From positions 124,001 to 188,000 of the forward strand of contig NZ_MUKU01000004.1 in the NCBI RefSeq assembly GCF_002081825.1: DNA of 64,000 nucleotides, in the 5' to 3' direction. This DNA is from Chromobacterium haemolyticum (lineage in GTDB: Bacteria; Pseudomonadota; Gammaproteobacteria; Burkholderiales; Chromobacteriaceae). Shown one piece after another: positions 37,949 to 46,302 of this stretch (positions are counted from its first letter, which is position 1; the number at the start of each line of letters is the position of its first letter). Made by a program: the position numbers and the translations under genes. The notes under the pieces are model-generated. The model had not been told where the DNA came from. It did not search any database and worked only from the letters and a program-made list of their open reading frames with translations.

Positions 37949-38722
37949 ATGCGCAGCAGCTTCGACATCATGCGCGCCGCCGTGCACGCGCTACTGCTGA
38001 GAGAGTTGAAAACCCGCTTCGGCGAGTATCGGCTGGGCTATCTATGGGCGCCGCTGGAACCGGCGGCGCATATGGCCATTCTTCTGCTGGTGCTTGGCTT
38101 CATCGTGCAACGCGCGATGCCCGGCATGTCGTTTCCGGTCTTCCTGGCCAATGGCATCGTGCCTTATATGCTGTTTCGCAACATCTCCCTGCGCTCCTTG
38201 AACGCCATCGAGGCCAATCGCGGCCTGTTCAACTACCGCCCGGTGCGGCCGCTGGACGCGGTGTTGGCCCGGACCTTGCTGGAGAGTCTGACCTACGCGC
38301 TGGTTTACGCCATATTGATGAGCTGCCTTTGGCTTGCCGGCGAAACCATCCAGCTAAACAAGCTCTCGCTGTTGATCGTGGCCTGGCTGCTGCTGTGCTT
38401 GCTCTCCCTGGCCTGGGGCCTGATCTGCATGGTTCTGGGCCATGCGTTCAAGGCAGTCGACAAGCTGCTGCCCATCCTGATGAAGCTGCTCTATTTCCTC
38501 AGCGGAATCTTGTTCCCCCTCAGCCTGATCCCCGCCGAATACCGCTGGCTGGTGGAGTGGAACCCTCTGCTGCATGCCTTCGAACTGATGCGGCACGCGG
38601 TCATGCCCGCCTACCCAATCAACGACGACAGCCTGGCCTACCTCTCCGCCTGGACGCTGGCCCTGCTGTTTTCCGCCCTATCACTCTATAAAGGCCGGGA
38701 ACCGGCCATGTTGCGCTCATGA
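37949..38722 (+). CDS. kpsM: Capsule ABC transporter, membrane subunit
   Basis: A 257-residue ABC-2 type permease with six hydrophobic segments. It starts one base after the kpsF stop. YRLGYLWAPLEPAAHMAILLLVLGFI near the N-terminus is typical of KpsM/CtrC/BexB. With KpsT it exports the finished polysaccharide across the inner membrane. Confidence 0.93.
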   Translation: MRSSFDIMRAAVHALLLRELKTRFGEYRLGYLWAPLEPAAHMAILLLVLGFIVQRAMPGMSFPVFLANGIVPYMLFRNISLRSLNAIEANRGLFNYRPVRPLDAVLARTLLESLTYALVYAILMSCLWLAGETIQLNKLSLLIVAWLLLCLLSLAWGLICMVLGHAFKAVDKLLPILMKLLYFLSGILFPLSLIPAEYRWLVEWNPLLHAFELMRHAVMPAYPINDDSLAYLSAWTLALLFSALSLYKGREPAMLRS

Positions 38723-39390
38723 TCCAGATACACAAACTCAGCAAGTCCTATAAGACGCCCAATGGACGGTTCCATGTCTTCAAAGACCTCAACCTCGAGA
38801 TCCCGTCCAATGTCAGCGTAGGCTTGATCGGCCGCAACGGCGCGGGCAAATCAACCTTGCTGCGCATCATCGGCGGCATAGACCGGCCGGACTGCGGCAG
38901 CATCGTCACCCGACACAGCATCTCCTGGCCGGTGGGCTTGGCCACCGGTTTTCAGGGCAGCATGACCGGACGCGATAACGTCAAATTCGTCGCGCGGCTC
39001 TATGCCCGCAAACACGAACTGAACGACAAAGTCGCCTTTGTCGAGGACTTCGCCGAATTGGGCGGCTATTTCGACATGCCCATCAAAACCTATTCCTCCG
39101 GCATGCGTTCCCGGCTCGGCTTTGGGCTGTCGATGGCTTTCCCCTTCGACTACTACCTGGTCGATGAGATCACCGCCGTGGGCGACGCCGCCTTCAAACG
39201 AAAAAGCGCGGAGCTGATGCTGGAGCGCCGACGGCACAGCCAGTTCCTGATGGTGTCGCACTCCATGTCCGAACTGAAGAAGTTCTGCGACGCCGGGCTG
39301 TTGATCGGCCGTTGCCAAGTCCGCTATTTCCAGCGCATTGATGATGCCATCCAGGCCTACCGGGAAGAAGAAAATGTCGACATGGTTTGA
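38719..39390 (+). CDS. kpsT: Capsule ABC transporter, ATPase subunit
   Basis: A 223-residue ATPase. Walker A is GLIGRNGAGKSTLLRIIGG, the signature region YSSGMRSRLGFGLSMAF and Walker B FDYYLVDEITAVGD. It matches KpsT/CtrD. The ATG overlaps the kpsM stop (ATGA). Confidence 0.95.
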   Translation: MIQIHKLSKSYKTPNGRFHVFKDLNLEIPSNVSVGLIGRNGAGKSTLLRIIGGIDRPDCGSIVTRHSISWPVGLATGFQGSMTGRDNVKFVARLYARKHELNDKVAFVEDFAELGGYFDMPIKTYSSGMRSRLGFGLSMAFPFDYYLVDEITAVGDAAFKRKSAELMLERRRHSQFLMVSHSMSELKKFCDAGLLIGRCQVRYFQRIDDAIQAYREEENVDMV

Positions 39391-40492
39391 TGGTTTCCTG
39401 CCTCAGGCCCTGCTCGCCCGCCTTCTCTCGCCATGGGTCTGCATCGGCCTGCCGCTAGCCTTGTGCGGCGGATATTTCGTCCTGATCGCCCAAGACCGCT
39501 ACGTCAGCGAATCCAAAGTCATCGTCAAACGCGCTGGCGACGGCGGTGACGACCTTAAGCTGAGCACACTGCTAGGCGCCGGCGCCCCCACCGTTCGGGA
39601 GGACGCAATGCTGTTGCAGCAGTACATCCATTCGCCGGACATGCTGCAACGGCTGGAGCGGCGCCTGGAGTTCAAACAGGCCTACCGCGCCGCAGGACTG
39701 GACTGGCCGCACCGGCTATCGGCATCGGCCAGCAAAGAGGAAACGCTGGCCTTCTATCGCAACAAGGTGGGCGTGCTGTTCGACGATAAAACCTCCTTGC
39801 TGACAATACGCAGCCAAGGCTTCACCCCGCAGTTCGCCCAGGGGCTGAATCTCGCCATCCTGCAAGAATGCGAACGCTTCATCAACGGACTTTCGCAAAC
39901 CATCAGCCGCAACGAGCTTGCCTTCGCCCAACAAGAGACAGAGCGCGCCTACCAAGCCCTGAACGCCGCCAAGGAAGCCTTGCTGAGGTATCAGAACAGC
40001 CATGGCCAGCTCGACCCCGTCGCCCAGGCTCAGGCCGCCGGCCAGCTGCTGGCGGAGCTGCAGGCCAAGCAGGCGCAGCTGGAGACGGAGCTGCGCAATT
40101 TGCAAAGCTATCTGCAAAGCGACGCGCCCCAGATTACCGCCCTGACCGGCGCGCTCGCGGCGCTGAAAGCGCAGATCCTCCATGAAAAAAGCAAGCTGGC
40201 CGCCCCTGAAGACGGACGGCTGAATCGCCAAGCCGCCCAGTACCAGGAACTGAAGGCAAAAGCCGACTTTCAAGCCGACCTGTACAAACTGGCGCTAACC
40301 GCGCTGGAGAAAAGCCGCGTTGAAGCCAGCCACAAGCGCAAAAGCCTAGCCGTCGTGAGCTCGCCTCAATTGGCCGAAGACGCGGAATACCCACGCCAGT
40401 TTCACACCCTGGCCACGCTGTTGATCGTTTGCAGCCTGCTTTACGGCTGCGCGCGCCTGGCCCTGTCCATCATCGAAGACCACAAGATTTAG
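39374..40492 (+). CDS. kpsE: Capsule export inner-membrane/periplasmic adaptor
   Basis: A 372-residue polysaccharide co-polymerase-type protein with one N-terminal membrane segment (WVCIGLPLALCGGYFVLIAQ), a long periplasmic coiled-coil part (about 180-310) and a C-terminal membrane segment (LATLLIVCSLLYGCARLAL). This is the KpsE/CtrB layout. It overlaps kpsT by 17 bases; GAAGAAG precedes the ATG. Confidence 0.92.
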   Translation: MSTWFDGFLPQALLARLLSPWVCIGLPLALCGGYFVLIAQDRYVSESKVIVKRAGDGGDDLKLSTLLGAGAPTVREDAMLLQQYIHSPDMLQRLERRLEFKQAYRAAGLDWPHRLSASASKEETLAFYRNKVGVLFDDKTSLLTIRSQGFTPQFAQGLNLAILQECERFINGLSQTISRNELAFAQQETERAYQALNAAKEALLRYQNSHGQLDPVAQAQAAGQLLAELQAKQAQLETELRNLQSYLQSDAPQITALTGALAALKAQILHEKSKLAAPEDGRLNRQAAQYQELKAKADFQADLYKLALTALEKSRVEASHKRKSLAVVSSPQLAEDAEYPRQFHTLATLLIVCSLLYGCARLALSIIEDHKI

Positions 40493-40499
40493 CCTCACT

Positions 40500-42146
40500 A
40501 TGCAACGCGCCAAGCTCTTTCCGCTTCTCTGCCTGGTCTTGGGCCAGGCCCACGCGCTTTCCCTGCTGCCCGGCACGCAAGCGGAGCCGGAGCCGCCCCC
40601 GCGGCACCCCCCCTCCATGCAGGCAACGCCGCAGGAAACCCCGTTCGCCGTCCCTCCTCAAGCACCCGGCCGCATGTTCGGCTCGCAACTCTTTGGCGGC
40701 GCCTTTCGCAATAGCGCGGGCCAAGGCTTCAACCCCAACTATCAACTGAGCATCGGCGACCGCATCGCGCTGCGCCTGTGGGGAGCCTTCAACTTCGACG
40801 CACAACTGCTCGTCGACCCCCAGGGCAATATCTTCATTCCGAATATCGGTCCAGTGTCGGTCGCCGGCATTCGCAACGGCGAACTGAACACGACGGTGTC
40901 CAACCAAGTTCGCCGGGTCTACAAGGCCAATGTCAGCGTATACGCGGCGCTGGACGTCACCCAACCCGTCAAAGTCTTCGTCACCGGCTTCGTCAAACAG
41001 CCCGGTCTCTACGGCGGCATCGCCGCCGACAGCGTGCTCAGCTATCTGGACAAGGCCGGCGGCGTCGACGCCGAGCGCGGCAGCTATGTCGACATTCAGA
41101 TCAAGCGCGGCGACTTCATCCGTCAACGCGTCAACCTCTACGACTTCCTGCTCCATGGCCGGATGGAGATGGCGCAGTTTGCGGATGGCGACGTCATCGT
41201 GGTGGGCCCACGCCGGCATACCTTCACGGTCAGCGGAGAGGTGTTCAACGCCTACGACTTCGAGTTCGGGCAAAACAGCATCAGCCTGCAACAAGCCTTG
41301 CAGGTGTCACGCCCCAAACCCGGAGCCACCCACGCCAGCATCATCCGCCGCCAAGGCACGGAGAAGCGCAGCGAATACTACCCGCTGGAACAGGCTGGCG
41401 ACGTGGTTCTACAGGACGGGGACCAGTTGCTGATCAGCGCCGACCGCTACGCCGGCACCATCCAGGTTCGAGTAGAAGGCGCCCATTCCGGCCAACACGC
41501 CATCGTGCTGCCCTACGGCGCCAAGATGGCCGACGTGCTGGCCAAGGTACAAGCCAACAGCATGTCCCGAGTAGACGCGCTACAACTGTTCCGCAAATCG
41601 GTGGCTGATCGGCAAAAAGCCATGCTGGAACAAGCGCTGCAAAAATTACAGGAAGCCGCGCTCTCCGCTCGCTCCGCCACCAAGGAAGAGGCCGATTTAC
41701 GGATCAAGGAAGCGGAGCTTATTGAACGCTTCGTGGCCAAGGCCAGCAAGATCGCGCCGCGCGGGCAAGTCGTGCTGAATCAGGAAAACCTGCACGCCAC
41801 CTTGCTGGAAGACGGCGACGTCATCCGCATCCCGGAAAAGACCAGCGTAGTGATGGTGCATGGCGAAGTGATGTTTCCCAATGCGGTCGGTTGGCAGCAG
41901 AGCCTGAAAGTGGGCGATTACATTGAGCGCGTTGGCGGTTACGTTCAGGGCGCGAAAAACGCTCGCCTGATTCTATTGAAGCTGAACGGCGAAACACAAA
42001 CCGCGACCTCGCGCACGCAGATCGCTGCCGGAGATGAAATTATGGTGTTGCCCAAAATCGAGAGCAAAAACATAGAAATCACCCGTGGAATCTCCCAAAT
42101 TCTTTATCAGATCGCAGTAGCCGCAAAAGTGGTTTTCAATCTTTAA
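40500..42146 (+). CDS. kpsD: Capsule export outer-membrane-linked protein
   Basis: A 548-residue secreted protein with a signal peptide (KLFPLLCLVLGQAHA), a polysaccharide export (Wza-type) domain (YQLSIGDRIALRLWGAFNFDA) and SLBB-like repeats (VKVFVTGFVKQPGLYGG; VVMVHGEVMFPNAVGW). With KpsE it forms the periplasmic and outer-membrane export path. No lipobox Cys is seen, as in E. coli KpsD. It begins 7 bases after kpsE. Confidence 0.92.
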   Translation: MQRAKLFPLLCLVLGQAHALSLLPGTQAEPEPPPRHPPSMQATPQETPFAVPPQAPGRMFGSQLFGGAFRNSAGQGFNPNYQLSIGDRIALRLWGAFNFDAQLLVDPQGNIFIPNIGPVSVAGIRNGELNTTVSNQVRRVYKANVSVYAALDVTQPVKVFVTGFVKQPGLYGGIAADSVLSYLDKAGGVDAERGSYVDIQIKRGDFIRQRVNLYDFLLHGRMEMAQFADGDVIVVGPRRHTFTVSGEVFNAYDFEFGQNSISLQQALQVSRPKPGATHASIIRRQGTEKRSEYYPLEQAGDVVLQDGDQLLISADRYAGTIQVRVEGAHSGQHAIVLPYGAKMADVLAKVQANSMSRVDALQLFRKSVADRQKAMLEQALQKLQEAALSARSATKEEADLRIKEAELIERFVAKASKIAPRGQVVLNQENLHATLLEDGDVIRIPEKTSVVMVHGEVMFPNAVGWQQSLKVGDYIERVGGYVQGAKNARLILLKLNGETQTATSRTQIAAGDEIMVLPKIESKNIEITRGISQILYQIAVAAKVVFNL

Positions 42147-42235
42147 GCGGCAATCAAAACAAGAAGACACAAATACTACAGTTATTAAAAAATTGCACAT
42201 CCAACAAACACTCCAACAACTTCAAAGGATAAAGC

Positions 42236-43534
42236 ATGGGAAAGCTGAGAAAGCTCATCACCAATCCGGGGTTATTTTTTTACGACATGGCAAAAAAAAG
42301 AGGACGACCAGGAAGCCATGTCCCATCGCTTCCTGAACAAAAAAAACCTATTCAAGCCCAGCCTGCAAACACAACGACAAGCAAAACACCGGCAAAACAG
42401 ATGCCTAAACCCCCAATGGAAACCATAGACACCTCAGCGATTAACTTCTTCATGCCCGCCTTTTTAATGATTCACACAGGAGAAGGAGAGGCATCCGGCG
42501 AATTACACCTAAACTCCTGGATCCCCTATTTTGCGGCATCCGGCTGTCCATTTGTAATTCTCGTCAGGAATATAGCGCTCTACAAATCAATAAGAGCAAA
42601 ATATCCACTGATCCCTGTTGTTTTCGCAAAAAATCCAATTGATGTTGAGTCCGTAGTAAACCGGCTCCCCGCGCTGAAAGCTTGCTTCTACCCTTCAAAT
42701 ACAGGCAACAACATCCATCTTCTAAGGTTCAATCACTTTGATCATATCTTCATCGGGCACGGGGATAGCGACAAGTCTGCAAGCGCGCATAAGTTCTTCC
42801 GCGTCTATGACGCCATATGGGTGGCGGGTCAGGCTCATATTGATCGATTTAAAAATGCCGGTTTTGAACCAAGGCATTTGAATTTCGTTAAAGTCGGCCG
42901 CCCTAATCTCAGAGAGATATTGCTTCGTTCTGAAAAGCCATGGAAAGATAGAGTCTTTATTCACAACATACTATATCTTCCGACTTGGGAAGGAACGTTT
43001 GAAGAGCAGAATTATTCGTCAACCTTGCTATCCGGCGAGCTGATTCGCTGTGTAAAAAATCGATTCGATGTAGACATGAGTATCAAATTTCACCCAATGA
43101 CAGGAAATCGCAAGAAAACGCTGTCCAATATCCATAAAGAGCTTGGGGATGCCTTGGCACAACAAGGGATAAATATCGCCATAGAATCAAAAACCACTCC
43201 AATCAATCATCTACTAAAAACAGCCAATGTATTTATCTGCGATATATCAGCAGCAGTTTCAGAATGCTTGTCAGCCAATGGCCCTATCTTCGTATTCATT
43301 CCACAGGATCGGGAAATAAAGCTCTCCAATAGCGATATGCCTTATGACTATTACTCCTACACATTCCAGAACATAGAGGAGCTCATTGCAAAAATGAGCC
43401 AGGTATTGAATGGCGATGACTATTTAGCCGAAAAAAGAATGGAGGCCATAGACTACTTGATTGGCAAACAACAGACATTTAATTCAGAATTCATACAACA
43501 GCTTAAATCATTTGAAATGAGCACAATTACGTAA
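42236..43534 (+). CDS. TagF-like polyol-phosphate transferase (first copy)
   Basis: A 432-residue protein with motifs of the CDP-glycerol/CDP-ribitol phosphotransferase fold: FIGHGDSDKSASAHKFF, LYLPTWEGTFEEQNYSS, IKFHPMTGNRK and FICDISAAVSECL. A basic and Pro/Thr-rich N-terminal 65 residues has no match. Such enzymes add polyol-phosphate units from CDP-glycerol or CDP-ribitol, as in teichoic acids and some capsules. Codon use is AT-rich unlike kpsFMTED, pointing to lateral transfer. The CDP-ribitol-type synthase next door suggests ribitol phosphate as donor. Polymerase or primase role is open. Confidence 0.78.
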   Translation: MGKLRKLITNPGLFFYDMAKKRGRPGSHVPSLPEQKKPIQAQPANTTTSKTPAKQMPKPPMETIDTSAINFFMPAFLMIHTGEGEASGELHLNSWIPYFAASGCPFVILVRNIALYKSIRAKYPLIPVVFAKNPIDVESVVNRLPALKACFYPSNTGNNIHLLRFNHFDHIFIGHGDSDKSASAHKFFRVYDAIWVAGQAHIDRFKNAGFEPRHLNFVKVGRPNLREILLRSEKPWKDRVFIHNILYLPTWEGTFEEQNYSSTLLSGELIRCVKNRFDVDMSIKFHPMTGNRKKTLSNIHKELGDALAQQGINIAIESKTTPINHLLKTANVFICDISAAVSECLSANGPIFVFIPQDREIKLSNSDMPYDYYSYTFQNIEELIAKMSQVLNGDDYLAEKRMEAIDYLIGKQQTFNSEFIQQLKSFEMSTIT

Positions 43535-43549
43535 ATAGGATTAATCGCT

Positions 43550-44932
43550 ATGAAAAACATTGGAATTATTCTATCAGGCGGTAATGGATCCAGATTTGGC
43601 GGGCCCGTGCCAAAACAGTTTGCAAAACTGGCAGGCCGCTGTGTGATTGAATACACCATTGACGCTTTCGAAAACTCTAACGATATCGATGAGATCATTG
43701 TTGTATCCAAATCGGATTACATTGAATTTGTATGGAGCTTGGTCAATAAGAATCACTGGGGGAAAGTGATCAAGGTGATTGCAGGAGGAGATGACAGGTT
43801 CACCTCTACCTACTCGGCAATTCAAAGCCTTATGAACTATCACAGCCAAACCAAAGTCTTGTTTCACGACTCCGTTCGTCCATTGGTCAATGATCAGATA
43901 ATCAGGGAGTGCATCAAAAAGTTGGACGTGTTTTCCGCTGTCGACGTCGTCATTCCTTCCAGCGACACCCTAATACAAATTGGCGACGACGGCTGCATCA
44001 AAGATATACCGCCTAGAGAATTGATGCGTCGAGGTCAAACCCCACAAGGCTTTTTATTGGAAACCATCCGTGATGCTTATAAATTGGCGATAGAGAAGAA
44101 TCGTCGAAATTTCACTTGCGACTGCGGCGTTGTGAGGGCGATGTCGCCCCATATCAAAATTGCTACCGCGGACGGCGCCGAAAGCAATCAAAAAGTCACC
44201 CACATAATGGACTTGTTCACCATAGAAAAAATGTTGCAAGCCCGTAGCAACTCTTTACGCGTCGACCCTGCTTTGCTGAAAAACTTAAAAAATAAAAATA
44301 TCGTCATATTTGGAGGGTCTAGCGGTATTGGCAAAGCCATTCATGACTTGGCTACCTTAAACGGCGCCAAGTCATTCTCTGCAAGCCGCAGCCAAAATAG
44401 CGTTGACATTTCAAATAGAGAAACTATCAAAGCCTTTTTAAATAGCGTGATAGAGAGCGACGGGAAAATTGATATTGTAATAAACACCGCGGCTCTTCTT
44501 ATAAAAAAACCACTGGAAAAAATGTCAACGGAAGAAATCAGCGCTATCATTAATACTAACTACTTAGGCATGATCAATATTGCATTGAGCGCTCATAAAT
44601 ACCTGAAAGAGTCCAAGGGAACTCTATTGAATTTCACATCCAGTTCCTACACTAGAGGCCGAGCTTATTATTCACTTTACTCATCCACAAAAAGTGCTGT
44701 CGTCAACTTTACTCAAGCCTTGGCCGATGAATGGAGTAAAGATGCAATCAGAGTTAATTGCATCAACCCCGAAAGAACACAGACTCCTATGCGCATCACA
44801 AACTTTGGCTTGGAAGATCCCGCCACGCTACTGAAAGCAGAAGAAGTTGCTGAGACAAGCCTACTACTCACTTTGACACGCAAAACAGGGATGATTGTCG
44901 ACATCAAAAAAGAAAGCGCATTACTCATATAA
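43550..44932 (+). CDS. Bifunctional IspD-type cytidylyltransferase / SDR reductase (CDP-ribitol synthesis, Bcs1/Acs1-like)
   Basis: Residues 1 to about 232 are a nucleotidyltransferase with GIILSGGNGSRFGGPVPKQF, FHDSVRPLV and RRGQTPQGF. Residues from about 243 to 460 are a short-chain reductase with IFGGSSGIGKAI, NTAAL and the YSSTK catalytic Tyr-Lys, preceded by the Ser of TSSSYTRGR. The same order and length (about 470) is known from H. influenzae Bcs1/Acs1, which reduces ribulose-5-phosphate to ribitol-5-phosphate and joins it to CMP. KpsF draws on the same ribulose-5-phosphate pool. It is AT-rich like its flanking TagF-like genes. The substrate is inferred from the fusion pattern. Confidence 0.85.
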   Translation: MKNIGIILSGGNGSRFGGPVPKQFAKLAGRCVIEYTIDAFENSNDIDEIIVVSKSDYIEFVWSLVNKNHWGKVIKVIAGGDDRFTSTYSAIQSLMNYHSQTKVLFHDSVRPLVNDQIIRECIKKLDVFSAVDVVIPSSDTLIQIGDDGCIKDIPPRELMRRGQTPQGFLLETIRDAYKLAIEKNRRNFTCDCGVVRAMSPHIKIATADGAESNQKVTHIMDLFTIEKMLQARSNSLRVDPALLKNLKNKNIVIFGGSSGIGKAIHDLATLNGAKSFSASRSQNSVDISNRETIKAFLNSVIESDGKIDIVINTAALLIKKPLEKMSTEEISAIINTNYLGMINIALSAHKYLKESKGTLLNFTSSSYTRGRAYYSLYSSTKSAVVNFTQALADEWSKDAIRVNCINPERTQTPMRITNFGLEDPATLLKAEEVAETSLLLTLTRKTGMIVDIKKESALLI

Positions 44933-44996
44933 TTCTATTGAAAGCGGCCCTCTCACCTACAGGCGGCCACCCATTGCACCTCAAGAGGAAACTCCC

Positions 44997-46175
44997 ATGC
45001 TTCCTTGCAAAACATACATATATATAGATTCAAAAATCACTGGCGCCATTCACCAGTTGGCAAACTTGTTTCACACTTGCGTTTTTGACAAAAACACAAT
45101 AGTTCTCATAAAAAAATACAAGGAAATCAGTAAAAAATTTTCTGCCACCTTAGAGCATCTTGGCATTCCATATCAATGGATGGAAAAAAACAGCCAAATA
45201 GACTCATTAAAAGATGGAATTATATTTTATCCATTTAACGCGCAATCCAATTGTCGAGTTGTTGCCAATAGAAGCATGATACATATTTTTATAACGCATG
45301 GAGAGAGCAACAAAAAATCATCAATCAAACCAATCACAAGAATTTACGACTACATTATTGTCGCCGGAGAAGCCGGCATTGATCGTTATCTGCACAGCGG
45401 TATCTTCTCTTCACACGACAAGATGCAAGGACGCTTGATCAAACTGGGAGATACATTCTCGGGCCGTATAAATGCTTGCTTCACACTACCAAAGGATGGC
45501 GGCATGTTATTTTATGCGCCGACATGGGAGGGAGGGCTGGAGTCCGAGAACTATTCCAGCCTAAGCAATATAGATAATTTCATTAAATTAAAAAACCTAG
45601 CCAACAAGCTAGAGGTGAAGCGTATCGTTATCCAAATTCACCCGAATTTAGGGCATAGAAGAAAAAATCATATAAACAATCTATGGATTGGCATTTTCAA
45701 ACTACTTCAGGCAGGTATAGAGGTAAGGTTAATCAATCCATTTTGCTCAACAAAGCTACCTATCAGGCTTTTTAATATTTTCGATAAATTCAAAATACTG
45801 CCAAGAGAGGAGAAGCTTGAAATTTCCATGGCGATTACTGATGTCTCCGCGATGGAAATACAATGCTTAGCCGCCGGCATTCCCGTCTGCGTACTGATTA
45901 AAAACGAACTCCGACCTGAGCCATTTTCCACACAACAAGAAAAGCATTACGCCACTTACGGAGTGAATAAAGAAGACGAAATCCCCTCCATCATCTCTCA
46001 AAAACCCCATACAAAAAATACGCTTGACATGAAAAATTACTATATCTCGTACGAGCATGATTTTTTAGCGGAAATGCCCATACCCTATAGAATGAGCTGG
46101 CTTAGAAAAGTAGTACGATCCAATATTGCAAGCGCCAGATTTCTAAATTATTCAATTCCAAACAAGCACCTATAA
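44997..46175 (+). CDS. TagF-like polyol-phosphate transferase (second copy)
   Basis: A 392-residue relative of the gene at 42236, with FITHGESNKKSSIK, LFYAPTWEGGLESENYSS, IQIHPNLGHRRKNH and ITDVSAMEIQCLAAGIPV at matching places. The two are clearly diverged paralogues. I start at the ATG with AGAGGAA upstream; the frame also runs back 34 codons into the preceding gene. AT-rich. One of the pair may start the chain and the other extend it, but which is unknown. Confidence 0.78.
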   Translation: MLPCKTYIYIDSKITGAIHQLANLFHTCVFDKNTIVLIKKYKEISKKFSATLEHLGIPYQWMEKNSQIDSLKDGIIFYPFNAQSNCRVVANRSMIHIFITHGESNKKSSIKPITRIYDYIIVAGEAGIDRYLHSGIFSSHDKMQGRLIKLGDTFSGRINACFTLPKDGGMLFYAPTWEGGLESENYSSLSNIDNFIKLKNLANKLEVKRIVIQIHPNLGHRRKNHINNLWIGIFKLLQAGIEVRLINPFCSTKLPIRLFNIFDKFKILPREEKLEISMAITDVSAMEIQCLAAGIPVCVLIKNELRPEPFSTQQEKHYATYGVNKEDEIPSIISQKPHTKNTLDMKNYYISYEHDFLAEMPIPYRMSWLRKVVRSNIASARFLNYSIPNKHL

Positions 46176-46302
46176 AAACATTGAATCATTAAAAGCACGT
46201 CAAGAAGAATAAAATTTCTAACTTATTCAATTGATTGATCTTGATGGCGCGCCAGGCGAGCAAGCATCACCCTAATTTAAACCACAACCCAGAAAGACAA
46301 TC

